From NCBI RefSeq assembly GCF_010093065.1, contig NZ_CP048113.1, forward strand, positions 2,480,001 to 2,544,000: a stretch of DNA of 64,000 bases. Reading direction: 5' to 3'. Shown piece by piece: positions 17,118 through 26,035 of the stretch. The notes under the pieces were generated by a model that saw only the letters and a list, made by a program, of their open reading frames with translations, made no database searches and was not told the DNA's origin. Each line of letters opens with the position of its first letter. Positions within the stretch are counted from its first letter, which is position 1. The stretch is from Chitinophaga agri. Lineage in GTDB: Bacteria; Bacteroidota; Bacteroidia; Chitinophagales; Chitinophagaceae. The position numbers and the translations under genes were made by a program.

Positions 17118-18842
17118 ATGGATAATATTATTGAAAGTAAGGTATCACAGTGGCTGAATGGCCAATTTGACGCGGATACCGTAGCTGCGGTCAAAAAATT
17201 GCAACAGGAAAACCCCGATGAACTAGCCGATGCATTTTACCGTAGCCTGGAATTTGGCACAGGTGGTTTACGCGGCATTATGGGTGTGGGTACTAACCGT
17301 ATGAACAAATACACGGTTGGTATGGCTACCCAGGGATTTGCCAACTACCTCAAACAGGCCTTCACCGGAGAGATCAAGCTCGCTATTGCCCATGACAGCC
17401 GTAACAACAGCCGCTATTTTGCTGAAGTAGCAGCTAATGTACTGGCAGCCAACGGCATCAAGGTGTACCTGTTTGAAAGCCTCCGTCCTACCCCCGAACT
17501 GTCTTTTACCATCCGTCACCTGGGTTGCCAGGGAGGTATTGTACTGACAGCTTCCCACAATCCAAAAGAATATAACGGTTACAAAGCCTACTGGAACGAT
17601 GGTGCACAGCTGGTACCTCCTCACGATAAGAACGTTATCCGTGAAGTAGAAAAGATCGCTTCAATTGATGAAGTGAAATGGTCAGGCGGAGAAGCCAACA
17701 TCATCCCGATCGGTAAAGATGTGGATGAGGCGTACCTCCAGGTACTGAAAAGCCTGAGCATCCAACCCGACGTGATCAAAGCACAACACGACCTTAAAAT
17801 AGTTTATACCCCGATCCATGGTACCGGTATCACCCTGGTGCCGGAGATCCTCAAACGTTATGGCTTCACCAACGTACACGTGGTGGAAGAACAGTCTACT
17901 CCGGACGGTAACTTCCCTACAGTAGTATATCCTAATCCGGAAGAGTCAGAAGCGATGAGCATCGGTCTGAAGAAAGCAAAAGAACTGGATGCGGCGATCC
18001 TCCTGGGTACCGATCCGGATTCTGACCGTGTAGGTATCGCTGTTAAAGACCTGAAAGGAGAATGGGTACTGCTGAATGGTAACCAGACAGCTGTACTGTT
18101 GTTCAACTATATTATAGAAGGCCGCAGACAGAAAGGTCTGGCAGGTGATACCGATTACGTTTGTAAAACGGTGGTGACCTCTGATCTGATCGATGTATTC
18201 GCAGCACGTAATAACGTGAGCTGCTACAACGTACTGACCGGTTTCAAATGGATCGCTGATCTGATCAGGAAGAAAGAAGGTAAAGAAAAGTTCATCTGTG
18301 GTGGTGAAGAGTCTTACGGTTACATGATCGGCGACAGTGTGCGTGACAAAGATGCGATCGCTTCTGTAGCCCTCATCTGTGAGATGGCTGCCTATGCACT
18401 TAGCCAGGGCCGTTCACTGTATGAACAACTGATAGATATCTACGTTAAATACGGTTATTATAAAGAAAACCTGATCTCTATTACCAAAAAAGGTATGAAG
18501 GGAGCAGAGGAAATTGCTGACATGATGCGTGGCTATCGTGAGAACCCGCCAAGCACTATCAACGGCTCCAAAGTGGTTACTTTATACGACTATGAGCTGC
18601 AGCAGGTAAAAGACCTGAAAACAGGCGATATTAAACCTATCGATCTGCCGAAGTCCAACGTATTGCAGTTCTTACTGGAAGACGGCAGCAAGATCTCTGC
18701 ACGTCCTTCTGGTACAGAACCTAAGATCAAGTTCTACTTCAGCGTTAATCAGCCGCTGGAAAATGCAGCAGGTTTTGATGCAGCTACCAGGGCGCTGGAT
18801 GAGCGTGTACAGCACATCATCAAGGATATGAAACTGAAATAA
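17118..18842 (+). CDS. Phosphohexomutase (phosphoglucomutase/phosphomannomutase family)
   Basis: 574 residues, the usual length for the large phospho-sugar mutases. Visible motifs: FGTGGLRG near the N-terminus, catalytic TASHNPKEYNGYK with Ser146 as phosphorylation site, the metal loop D299-P-D301-S-D303-R, a sugar-binding GGEESYG, and the phosphate-binding SGTEPKIKFY near the C-terminus. It interconverts hexose 1- and 6-phosphates; whether glucose or mannose is preferred cannot be told from these motifs. Followed by a clear terminator. Confidence 0.92.
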   Translation: MDNIIESKVSQWLNGQFDADTVAAVKKLQQENPDELADAFYRSLEFGTGGLRGIMGVGTNRMNKYTVGMATQGFANYLKQAFTGEIKLAIAHDSRNNSRYFAEVAANVLAANGIKVYLFESLRPTPELSFTIRHLGCQGGIVLTASHNPKEYNGYKAYWNDGAQLVPPHDKNVIREVEKIASIDEVKWSGGEANIIPIGKDVDEAYLQVLKSLSIQPDVIKAQHDLKIVYTPIHGTGITLVPEILKRYGFTNVHVVEEQSTPDGNFPTVVYPNPEESEAMSIGLKKAKELDAAILLGTDPDSDRVGIAVKDLKGEWVLLNGNQTAVLLFNYIIEGRRQKGLAGDTDYVCKTVVTSDLIDVFAARNNVSCYNVLTGFKWIADLIRKKEGKEKFICGGEESYGYMIGDSVRDKDAIASVALICEMAAYALSQGRSLYEQLIDIYVKYGYYKENLISITKKGMKGAEEIADMMRGYRENPPSTINGSKVVTLYDYELQQVKDLKTGDIKPIDLPKSNVLQFLLEDGSKISARPSGTEPKIKFYFSVNQPLENAAGFDAATRALDERVQHIIKDMKLK

Positions 18843-18858
18843 TCTTTTGTATAAAGAC

Positions 18859-18898
18859 AGTCCCGGTACGACCTTACAGGAAGTACCGGGACTTTTTA
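18859..18898 (+). terminator. Rho-independent terminator after phosphohexomutase gene
   Basis: Perfect 11-bp stem AGTCCCGGTAC with its complement, followed by TTTTTATT, 16 bases after the stop codon. Confidence 0.85.
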
Positions 18899-18920
18899 TT
18901 GATGGATAAGAGTAGTCAGC

Positions 18921-19427
18921 TTATACGAGGTAGGCCAGCTTGATATCTTCATTCTCCATTTCCACCATCACCATATCCTGGAGGGTAGTGGCCAGGGAAT
19001 AACCTACAAAATCCACTGACAGCGGATATGACTTATGCTTACGGTCTACGAGTACAGCCGTTTGTATCTTTTTAGGAAGGAACTGCAGGAAAGGCTTCAA
19101 TGCATACAACATAGTACGTCCGGAATTGGCGACGTCATCCACCAGTACGATCACGCGGTCATTGAAATCTATATCTTCAGAAAGCGTTACTCCTTCAGGA
19201 CGCTGTTTGTTCAGGTCCAGGCGTAATAACCTGATACGCAGTGGAGAGATCTCCTGCAGTATCGCAGCAATTTTTTCAGCCAGGATCATTCCCCTGTCCC
19301 AGATACCCGCAATGATCAGTTCCTGTTCATCACTGTTATGTTCGTAGATCTCGTAGGCGATACGTTTGATCTTCTTCTCTATCACATCCTGGGTCAGGAT
19401 CACATTCTTAGTTTCCATGTTAGTCAT
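18921..19427 (-). CDS. Type I phosphoribosyltransferase, PyrR-like
   Basis: 168 residues with the PRPP-binding loop VIVLVDDVANSGRT and an upstream IAGIWDRGMILAEKI segment carrying the flexible-loop/5'-binding residues. The rest (RIRLLRLDLNKQRP, KIQTAVLVDRKHKSYPLSVDFVGYSLAT) resembles PyrR, with the conserved D-R-x-H-K-x-x-P. PyrR proteins are uracil phosphoribosyltransferases and, in some phyla, RNA-binding attenuators; here only a phosphoribosyltransferase role is supported, because no attenuator or pyr genes are seen. The start at 19418 (METKN) is an alternative. Confidence 0.8.
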   Translation of the reverse strand: MTNMETKNVILTQDVIEKKIKRIAYEIYEHNSDEQELIIAGIWDRGMILAEKIAAILQEISPLRIRLLRLDLNKQRPEGVTLSEDIDFNDRVIVLVDDVANSGRTMLYALKPFLQFLPKKIQTAVLVDRKHKSYPLSVDFVGYSLATTLQDMVMVEMENEDIKLAYLV

Positions 19428-19536
19428 TTAACGGGGTAAAATTAGGAAAAAGAGTCCATAGTCAACAAAGAGTAGTCGATGGCGGATCATCTATTTTTCG
19501 TTACATTGCTATAAATTAGGAAGTCAAATCTGACGT

Positions 19537-20859
19537 ATGCATATAATTCAGGAGCTTTTATTTGTAATTGCCTTTGGCATTGCTGTATACCTATTTTACA
19601 GAAAAGCCAGGCAGATCAGGCAGAACATACTGCTTGGCAGGGACGTATCATTGAACGACGACCCTGCCGCACGCTGGAAGAACGTGTTACTACTGGCATT
19701 CGGACAGAAGAAGATGTTTCGTAACCCCCTTGTTGCTGTCCTGCACTTTTTCGTATATGCGGGTTTTCTTATTATCAATGTTGAGATCCTGGAGATCATC
19801 CTGGATGGCATCCTGGGTAAGCACCGGCTCTTTGCACCGTTACTGGGCAGCCTGTATCCGGTGTTGATTGGTTGCTTTGAGATACTCGCAGCCCTGGTCA
19901 CCATTGGCTGCGCGATCTTCCTGGTGCGCAGGAATATTGTAAAGGTGAAGCGCCTGAATCAACACGAGCTGGACGGCTGGCCACGTTCTGATGCGAATTA
20001 TATCCTGGTCACAGAGATCGTACTGATGCTGCTGTTCCTGACAATGAACACCGCCGATCAGGCCCTGCAACTGCGTGGACATGAACATTATATCAATACC
20101 GGTACCTTCTGGGTAAGCGGTTATTTTGTACCACTTTTCAGCGGACTGTCGGACGGTGCCCTTATTGGCATTGAACGGGGTTGCTGGTGGCTGCATATAC
20201 TCGGGATCCTTGCATTCCTGAACTACCTTCCCTACTCCAAACATCTGCATATTATACTCGCGTTCCCGAACGCCTATTATGCCGATTTACGTCCTAAAGG
20301 CAAGGTGGAAAATATGCCGGCCGTTCAGAAAGAAGTGCAGTTGATGCTGCAACCTGAACTGGCTGCGGCAGAAGCACCTGCCGCCGACATTCCTAAGTTC
20401 GGGGCCAAAGATGTACCTGACCTGACCTGGAAGAACGTACTGGATGCCTATAGCTGCACAGAATGTGGCCGCTGTACAGCCGCCTGCCCGGCTAATATCA
20501 CGGGAAAGAAGCTGTCTCCTCGTAAGATCATGATGGATACCCGCGACCGTGCCGAAGAAATCGGTCTGCAGATCGCTAAAAGCGGCTCCTTCACAGAAGA
20601 TGGCAAAACACTCCTCCGCGATTATATAACCGAAGAAGAACTGCGTGCCTGTACTTCCTGCAATGCTTGTGTACAGGAATGTCCGGTCAGCATCAACCCG
20701 CTGCACATCATCCTGCAACTGCGCCGTCACCTGGTGATGGAAGAATCCAGTGCGCCGCAGGAATGGAATATGATGTTCAGCAACATCGAAAATAATATGG
20801 CCCCCTGGAAAATGAGTCCGGACGACCGGGACAAATGGGCGGTCGAAATGAATGGATAA
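19537..20859 (+). CDS. Membrane-bound (Fe-S)-binding electron-transfer protein
   Basis: 440 residues. The first ~270 residues form four to six hydrophobic segments (about 5-20, 65-85, 100-125, 155-175, 210-230), resembling a heme-b/NarI-like membrane anchor. The second part holds two ferredoxin-type motifs, CTECGRCTAACP and CTSCNACVQECP, each CxxCxxCxxxCP for a [4Fe-4S] cluster. It is the membrane/ferredoxin half of a heterodisulfide-reductase-related complex; the next gene supplies the CCG-domain half. In Bacteroidota such pairs are proposed to pass electrons between an electron-transfer flavoprotein or similar donor and the quinone pool; the partner here is not known. Confidence 0.8.
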   Translation: MHIIQELLFVIAFGIAVYLFYRKARQIRQNILLGRDVSLNDDPAARWKNVLLLAFGQKKMFRNPLVAVLHFFVYAGFLIINVEILEIILDGILGKHRLFAPLLGSLYPVLIGCFEILAALVTIGCAIFLVRRNIVKVKRLNQHELDGWPRSDANYILVTEIVLMLLFLTMNTADQALQLRGHEHYINTGTFWVSGYFVPLFSGLSDGALIGIERGCWWLHILGILAFLNYLPYSKHLHIILAFPNAYYADLRPKGKVENMPAVQKEVQLMLQPELAAAEAPAADIPKFGAKDVPDLTWKNVLDAYSCTECGRCTAACPANITGKKLSPRKIMMDTRDRAEEIGLQIAKSGSFTEDGKTLLRDYITEEELRACTSCNACVQECPVSINPLHIILQLRRHLVMEESSAPQEWNMMFSNIENNMAPWKMSPDDRDKWAVEMNG

Positions 20860-20886
20860 AAGCGTTAAACTGATAACTGATATAAC

Positions 20887-21666
20887 ATGCAAATAAAAAC
20901 GATGGCCGAATACTTCGCCAATGGCGAAACACCTGAAATTCTGTTTTGGGTGGGATGTGCCGGCAGTTTTGATCAACGTGCACAGAAAATTACCAAAGCC
21001 TTTGCCACTATCCTTGATAAAGTCGGCGTCCGTTTCGCTATCCTGGGTAAGGAAGAAAGCTGTACCGGCGATCCGGCGCGCAGGGCAGGCAATGAGTTCA
21101 TTTTCCAGATGATGGCGCAGAATAATATTGCTGTGCTGAACGGTTATGAGGTTAAAAAGATCGTCACGGCATGTCCACATTGTTTCAACACCTTACGTAA
21201 TGAATACCCTGAGCTGGGAGGTCATTATGAAGTGATACATCATGCGACTTACCTGCAACAACTGATCGATGACGGAAAGATCCGCATGCAGGAAAGCGGC
21301 TCTTTCAAAGGTCGTAAGATCACCTATCACGACTCCTGCTACCTGGGACGCGCTAATAACATCTATGAAGCGCCCCGCAAAGTGCTGGAAGCACTGGACG
21401 CAGAACTGGTAGAAATGAAACGTTGCAAAAGCAATGGACTCTGCTGCGGAGCCGGAGGTGCACAGATGTTCAAGGAAGAAGAGAAAGGTACTACGCGTAT
21501 CAACTTTGAAAGAGGCAGGGAAGCGGTGGACACCGGCGCTTCTGTCATTGCTGCAAATTGCCCTTTCTGCATGACGATGCTGACAGATGGCGTAAAAGAA
21601 CAGGGAAAAGAAGATAACGTGCAGGTGCTGGATATTGCAGAAATGATCGCACAACAGATGGTTTAA
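20887..21666 (+). CDS. CCG-domain (Fe-S)-binding protein, HdrB/LutA-like
   Basis: 259 residues with two cysteine-rich CCG-type halves: WVGCAGSFDQRAQ with later ESCTGDP and CPHCFNTLRNEY, then YHDSCYLGRANN with CCGAGGAQMFKEE and NCPFCMTML. This is the layout of heterodisulfide reductase subunit B, LutA and GlpC-type proteins that bind special iron-sulfur clusters. It begins 27 bp after the upstream (Fe-S) membrane protein, with no terminator between, so the two likely form one complex at the inner face of the membrane. A terminator follows. Confidence 0.82.
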   Translation: MQIKTMAEYFANGETPEILFWVGCAGSFDQRAQKITKAFATILDKVGVRFAILGKEESCTGDPARRAGNEFIFQMMAQNNIAVLNGYEVKKIVTACPHCFNTLRNEYPELGGHYEVIHHATYLQQLIDDGKIRMQESGSFKGRKITYHDSCYLGRANNIYEAPRKVLEALDAELVEMKRCKSNGLCCGAGGAQMFKEEEKGTTRINFERGREAVDTGASVIAANCPFCMTMLTDGVKEQGKEDNVQVLDIAEMIAQQMV

Positions 21667-21685
21667 ATCTATGTCATCATATTTG

Positions 21686-21718
21686 TCCCCTGAAATAAAT
21701 TATTTCAGGGGATTTTTA
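21686..21718 (+). terminator. Rho-independent terminator after the Fe-S gene pair
   Basis: Stem TCCCCTGAAATAA with its complement (13 bp) followed by TTTTTATT. Confidence 0.85.
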
Positions 21719-21732
21719 TTTAAATTCTACCT

Positions 21733-22158
21733 ATGAAACTGCTGTACATCTTTGTGCTGTTACTTTCCTTTGGTGCTGTCCGTGCACAGGAAGTAGGGCT
21801 GTTCAATAAAGATGGCAAAGCCATCGCCTACATAGATACCGCTGACAAGGATATGCCTGTTTACCTTTACAATGGCAAGCCAGTCGCCTATCTTGACAAA
21901 GACAATATATACGGCTTTAATGGTAAACACCTTGGCTGGTATGACAAAGGTTTGGTCAGGAACCAAAAAGGAGAAATTATCGGGGCCAGTAAAGAAGCTT
22001 CTAACAGGTATACGGAATATGAGCCGTTCAAAAGCTTTAAACAGTTCAAACCGTTTAAAACATTTCCCGAGTTTCCGCCTTTTAAAGTGATCGGACAGCT
22101 TTCCTGGACAGACGACTCATTTGAAAAATTTCTACTGGCTGGCATGTCAAAACAATGA
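21733..22158 (+). CDS. Secreted 4-fold beta-flower domain protein
   Basis: 141 residues. A signal peptide (MKLLYIFVLLLSFGAVRAQ) is followed by four short repeats of the form LF-x-x-DGK-x-x-AYID, PVYLYNGKPVAYLD, IYGFNGKHLGWYDKG and LVRNQKGEIIGA, matching the pattern of the 4-fold beta-flower fold. A Phe/Lys/Pro-rich stretch (YEPFKSFKQFKPFKTFPEF) precedes a short C-terminal tail. Function unknown. It starts 15 bp after the preceding terminator. Confidence 0.65.
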   Translation: MKLLYIFVLLLSFGAVRAQEVGLFNKDGKAIAYIDTADKDMPVYLYNGKPVAYLDKDNIYGFNGKHLGWYDKGLVRNQKGEIIGASKEASNRYTEYEPFKSFKQFKPFKTFPEFPPFKVIGQLSWTDDSFEKFLLAGMSKQ

Positions 22159-22182
22159 CAGCTATCCGCTTAATCAAGGAAC

Positions 22183-22806
22183 ATGTATATACCTTCACTT
22201 AATAAAATGGACGACCGGCAGGAGATCGTTGCCTTCATGCAGCGTTTCAGCTTTGGCACGATCATTCACAGTATCGATAATGTGCCGGTTGCCACTCACC
22301 TGCCCTTTCATATTTCCGAACGGGAAGAAAAAATATTTATCACCGGGCATTTCGCCAAAGCCAATGATCAGTGGCAGTGCCTCGAAAAGGGTCGTTCACT
22401 AGTGATCTTCAGCGAACCACATGCCTACATCTCTCCTTCTAATTATGAAAAGTTACAGGAGGTACCTACCTGGAATTATCTGTCCGTACATGCATACGGG
22501 CAAGCCAGGATCATTACGGCACCAGCGGAGGTAATGCACCTACTGGAAAACAGCATCCAGGACTATGAGCCTGCTTATATGCAGCAATGGCGTGACCTTC
22601 CGGATGCATTCAAGCATAAGATGCTCCATGGAATAGTGGCTTTTGAGCTTGCTATTGATGACCTGCAGGCTAAAAAGAAGCTCAGCCAGAATAAAACGCT
22701 TACTGAACAGCGTAATATCATTGATAATCTGTCCAATAGCCCTGATAGCAATGCCGTGCTTACCGCAGCATACATGCGCAAAAGACTGGATGGGCACGCA
22801 GGCTGA
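22183..22806 (+). CDS. FMN-binding negative transcriptional regulator, PaiB-like
   Basis: 207 residues matching the PaiB family throughout: MYIPSLNKM start, SFGTIIHSIDNVPVATHLPF, GHFAKANDQW, VIFSEPHAYISPSNY, VPTWNYLSVHAYG, and a C-terminal helical ALRK-like stretch. PaiB proteins have a split-barrel flavin-binding fold; the regulatory role is known from Bacillus and is only inferred here. The gene lies 24 bp after the beta-flower protein and 44 bp before the next gene, all on the same strand. Confidence 0.85.
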   Translation: MYIPSLNKMDDRQEIVAFMQRFSFGTIIHSIDNVPVATHLPFHISEREEKIFITGHFAKANDQWQCLEKGRSLVIFSEPHAYISPSNYEKLQEVPTWNYLSVHAYGQARIITAPAEVMHLLENSIQDYEPAYMQQWRDLPDAFKHKMLHGIVAFELAIDDLQAKKKLSQNKTLTEQRNIIDNLSNSPDSNAVLTAAYMRKRLDGHAG

Positions 22807-22850
22807 CCACCATCAGCAGGTGGAAGTCATTTTTTTGGTAATTTTGGGCT

Positions 22851-23357
22851 ATGAAACAGGAAATCAATCAACTACTACCGGCAGACTTTCACCCGTCTTC
22901 CCGGGTCTGGATATATCAGAGTAACCGCCCTTTCCAGGAAAGGGAATCCGCAGAGATACAGGAGCAGCTGGATCAATTCGTAGCCCACTGGCAGGCGCAT
23001 GGCGCCCCTGTAAAGGGTTGGGGCAAGCTGCTGTTTAACCAGGTGATCATACTGATGGCTGATGAGTCTATGACGGCTGTCAGCGGATGCAGCACTGACA
23101 GCTCCGTTCGCATCATCAAAAGCATTGAGCGTCAATATGAAGTGAATATGTTTGACAGGTTGTTGCTGGCGTTTGTAGTAAAAGAGAAAATCCAGTTGCT
23201 GCCAATGCAGCAGGTGCCTTATGCGCTGGAGAAAGGATTCATCGATGAGAATACGCTGTACCTGAATAATACGGTGCTGACCAAAGCAGAACTGGAGCAG
23301 AACTGGCTGCAGCCGTTGAAAGAGAGCTGGCTGGCGAAGAAGTTTTCACTGGCATAA
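22851..23357 (+). CDS. Conserved Bacteroidota protein, often mislabelled ABC transporter ATPase
   Basis: 168 residues with no P-loop. Visible conserved pieces are WIYQSNRPF, a helical ESAEIQEQLDQFVAHWQAHG, VIILMADESMTAVSGCSTDSSVR and VNMFDRLLLAFV. The family is widespread in Bacteroidota; its databases name (ABC transporter ATPase) is not supported by any nucleotide-binding motif. The conserved SGCSxDSS with a Cys may be a functional site. A TAATTTTG string at 22839-22846 resembles a -7 box but leaves almost no leader before the ATG. A terminator follows the stop. Confidence 0.7.
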   Translation: MKQEINQLLPADFHPSSRVWIYQSNRPFQERESAEIQEQLDQFVAHWQAHGAPVKGWGKLLFNQVIILMADESMTAVSGCSTDSSVRIIKSIERQYEVNMFDRLLLAFVVKEKIQLLPMQQVPYALEKGFIDENTLYLNNTVLTKAELEQNWLQPLKESWLAKKFSLA

Positions 23358-23379
23358 GTTATTGAAGATATTAAAGGAT

Positions 23380-23413
23380 ATCCCGGAGTGTGCTGACATT
23401 CCGGGATTTTTGT
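23380..23413. terminator. Terminator between convergent genes
   Basis: Stem ATCCCGGAGTG with CATTCCGGGAT (one G-T pair) followed by TTTTTGTTTG. Confidence 0.75.
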
Positions 23414-23421
23414 TTGTATAC

Positions 23422-24153
23422 TCACCGCCCAATGAACGCCAGCATATGCTGCAAGGTGGCCGCCTGTTGTGCTTCCCTGCTGATCGTAGCCCGATTGTCA
23501 TTCAGTTGAAAACCGTAATAACCAAATTGCGCATGATTAGCACCAGCGATGTGTACAAATTGAGTGGTAGCTGGCAGTTTTGCCTTATTGGCCATTATCG
23601 ACTTCTCATCAGCAACCCCGTCTTTGTCACCCCAGATCTTCATTACAGGAATATTACTATCTGCAATAGAAATATCCCGTGGATGCGAGCTCGCTATCAA
23701 TATCAACTTATCAATCACTCCAGGGTTTTCATACACAAATTGCGCCGCCATTTTTGCGCCCTGAGAATGGCCTGCCAGGATATAAGTCAGGCTGGTATCA
23801 GCAATCAATCCCAATTCCTTTGGAATCGTATATCCCCTGGTAGCAAGCCTCCACGGCATTTTTATGAGATAGACCTTCATGCCGCTATCTGCTATTTTCC
23901 GGCAAAGCGGGACATAGGCCACAGGATCGACCAATGCACCCGGATAGAAAAACAAGATCTTCCGGGAGGGTGTGGCCGGAGCGAACAGGTAAAACTGGTC
24001 TTCCTGGTATACGCTGACAGCCGGGCTGCTTTGCAGGTCTTCTTTGGGAACATTGTGTGCCTGCACAGCATACGCCAGCCAGAGGGTAAAGAGCAGTCCT
24101 GCAGTTACCCAGATTGTTTTTAAGATCTTTTTGAACGTCCATTTTCGGGTCAT
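23422..24153 (-). CDS. Alpha/beta hydrolase (abhydrolase_5-type)
   Basis: 243 residues. An N-terminal hydrophobic segment (about 8-27) serves as membrane anchor or signal. The hydrolase core shows FYPGALVDPVAY for the oxyanion region, nucleophile elbow AGHSQGAKMA, acid in IWGDKDGVAD and the His in IAGANHAQFGYYG. Family members include hydrolases of small esters and dienelactone-type compounds; the substrate is unknown. Last gene before the tRNA-Gly island. Confidence 0.82.
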   Translation of the reverse strand: MTRKWTFKKILKTIWVTAGLLFTLWLAYAVQAHNVPKEDLQSSPAVSVYQEDQFYLFAPATPSRKILFFYPGALVDPVAYVPLCRKIADSGMKVYLIKMPWRLATRGYTIPKELGLIADTSLTYILAGHSQGAKMAAQFVYENPGVIDKLILIASSHPRDISIADSNIPVMKIWGDKDGVADEKSIMANKAKLPATTQFVHIAGANHAQFGYYGFQLNDNRATISREAQQAATLQHMLAFIGR

Positions 24154-24396
24154 AAAATGGGGGGTTAGGTGTTATGTGAAGTACCGAATATTTTAGGGTA
24201 CAGGTCGGGAGAATGCCCCGGTGATTGTGTCAATGAAGATATCAAAATCTTCGCTATGATGTACCTCTCGTTACTGACTGCTTCGTGGATATCGACTCCA
24301 CATTCAATAATACAGCTGCTCATTGTGTAAATGTTCCTTTTTGTAAGAGATGCTTATTGATTTAGCTGTCGCAATCTATTGGTTCACAGATAATGA

Positions 24397-24621
24397 AAAT
24401 TAAAAGCAACTAAAAACGGAGAAGCCGTACTTGAAATCAATGCGCAGATGGCAGGACATTTTGAAAAAATACAGGAAGCGGCATTACCAGCAGATGCCTT
24501 TAAATATCTGAATGGTCCTGCCATCATTTATCCATTTTTACGGAGGCATGTTTATTCGTTAATCTGCAAAGCCGGACTGGGGGCAATGATGTTACCTGCT
24601 GTCAGTTTCCAGCCCAGGTAG
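24397..24621 (+). pseudogene. SecB-like (preprotein translocase chaperone) C-terminal fragment
   Basis: A 74-codon frame with no usable start reads VLEINAQMAGHFEKI, ALPADAFKYLNGPAIIYPFL, then RRHVYSLICKAGLGAMMLP and ends AVSFQPR. The order, with NGPAIIYPFLR followed by a small-residue helix and LP-x-x-x-F, is that of the SecB C-terminal half (where family members have NxPxxLFPYxRE and GFPPLxLxPxNF). The N-terminal half is missing and a stop codon precedes it by one codon. Position next to the tRNA-Gly integration site suggests past rearrangement. SecB-like proteins are also chaperones of toxin-antitoxin systems; nothing here distinguishes the two. Confidence 0.5.
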
Positions 24622-24673
24622 TTGCCGATAGTTTTGTTATGTGGAGAATATTGCATAAATTTTAGGAATGTAA

Positions 24674-24746
24674 GCGGGAATAGCTCAGTTGGTAGAGCAT
24701 TAGTTTCCCAAACTAAAGGTCGCGGGTCCGAGTCCCGTTTCCCGCT
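24674..24746 (+). tRNA. tRNA-Gly (CCC); left integration junction
   Basis: Complete cloverleaf: acceptor GCGGGAA/TTCCCGC with discriminator T, D arm AGCTCAGTTGGTAGAGC, anticodon stem TTAGT/ACTAA with loop TTCCCAA (anticodon CCC), T arm with GGTCCGAGT. CCA is not encoded. Bases from the third G of the acceptor onward are duplicated at 34790-34861, so this intact copy is the attL side of the integrative element. Confidence 0.92.
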
Positions 24747-24748
24747 CA
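24677..24748 (+). repeat. attL, 72-bp direct repeat within tRNA-Gly
   Basis: Shares all 72 bases, from GGAATAGCTCAG to CCCGCTCA, with 34790-34861. The first copy is completed by GCG to give a functional tRNA; the other copy is preceded by TAT. Confidence 0.9.
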
Positions 24749-24826
24749 GATGAAATCCTCCAGAATGTTGAATAGTAGCATTCAGGGGGATTTTTAGTTT
24801 TGAGCCTAGCTCCAATTAATAACCCA

Positions 24827-26035
24827 ATGTACCCTCTTACCTTCAATTTGGGTATCAGAATGGGCATCAAAAAAAAAACCTCCAGAGGAGGCATCAGTAT
24901 TGAAAATTTCAGAGGAAGAATTAGACTACGCTTGCGTTTAAATGGAGAAAGATACGCTTTGAGCTTACCTTATGCATACTTGCCAGAGAATATGCACCAT
25001 GCTACCGTTAAGGAAACGGAAATTAAATTGGATATACTTAAAGGCTGTTTTGATAGTTCGTTAGAAAAGTATAAGCCTGTCCCCACTCCTGCTACATCCG
25101 TTCCTCCCAAGCCGGCCATTATCTATGCACACGATTTAGCCGGTAAATTCGAAGACTGGACGGTACAAATCAGAAATGTCAACATTGATAACTCTTTCGA
25201 CTATCTATGTACAAAGCGTCTACTGGAAAGTTGGAAGAATGTTCCTATTGAAGATATACCAGCCCAAATGGCCGCAAAGAACTGGGGAGTAGTCACCTAC
25301 AATAGAAGGCTTAATTTCCTACGAAGTTTCTTTACATGGTTACAAGATACAGCAGTCATTTCATTCAATCCCCTATTACACATTAATAGGCGAAAATCAG
25401 GCAGAAAGAAAGCTAATGAGCGAAGGAAACCGCTAACCGAGGAAGAAATCGGCAAATTATTACAGGCGGTAGAAAATGATACCTTTTGCCCGAAACGATC
25501 TGCCTATAAACACTCACATTATTATCAATTCCTGAAATTTATTTTCTTAACAGGTATCCGAAATGCTGAGGCAATAGGATTGCGAGTTAAGCATATCGAT
25601 TTTGAAAGCAAACAGGTAGAAATCTCAGAGACCTTCGCCCGTACTATAAAAGGCACCAATCATGCTGCCAGAATCACTAAAGGAACCAAAACGGAGAACG
25701 TAAGATACTTACCTTTAACAAATGAACTAATCACAATCCTGGAGCCCAATGTTATTGACAAAAACCCTGACTCCTTTGTTTTCCTTTCTCCGAAAGGACT
25801 ATCCATCGATGACAGGATGTTAGGAAAACGTATTTTAAAGCCCATCCTGACGGCTTTAGGCATTGAGAATAGAGATCTTTATGTCGCCCGACATTCCTTT
25901 GGCACAAGGGCTGTTCAGCAAGGAATGGCGATAACAGATGTCGCGTATTTGATGGGTCATAGCACGATAGAAACCACTATACGTAACTACGTTAGTGTTC
26001 AGAAAAAGGCTATAGCGCTGCCAAAAATGAATTAA
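24827..26035 (+). CDS. Tyrosine recombinase/integrase of the tRNA-Gly element
   Basis: A 402-residue protein when started at ATG 24827; an upstream TTG (24800) and a later ATG (24860, MGIKKKTS) are alternatives. The N-terminal arm is basic (RGRIRLRLRLNGERYAL), a SAM-like core-binding domain follows (about 105-190), and the catalytic domain shows Arg in FLTGIRNAEAIGLR, the His-Arg region YVARHSFGTRA, and Tyr in GHSTIETTIRNYV. It excises and inserts the element at tRNA-Gly. It lies directly inside attL and reads away from the tRNA. A structured AT-rich region follows. Confidence 0.92.
   Translation: MYPLTFNLGIRMGIKKKTSRGGISIENFRGRIRLRLRLNGERYALSLPYAYLPENMHHATVKETEIKLDILKGCFDSSLEKYKPVPTPATSVPPKPAIIYAHDLAGKFEDWTVQIRNVNIDNSFDYLCTKRLLESWKNVPIEDIPAQMAAKNWGVVTYNRRLNFLRSFFTWLQDTAVISFNPLLHINRRKSGRKKANERRKPLTEEEIGKLLQAVENDTFCPKRSAYKHSHYYQFLKFIFLTGIRNAEAIGLRVKHIDFESKQVEISETFARTIKGTNHAARITKGTKTENVRYLPLTNELITILEPNVIDKNPDSFVFLSPKGLSIDDRMLGKRILKPILTALGIENRDLYVARHSFGTRAVQQGMAITDVAYLMGHSTIETTIRNYVSVQKKAIALPKMN

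Noticed and set aside
23362..24123. 253-codon frame opposite the alpha/beta hydrolase
   Set aside because: The hydrolase on the other strand has a full catalytic triad; this frame has no recognisable domain.
24800..24826. TTG start for the integrase
   Set aside because: An ATG lies 27 bp downstream and the extra residues add nothing recognised, so ATG 24827 was preferred, with ATG 24860 as alternative.
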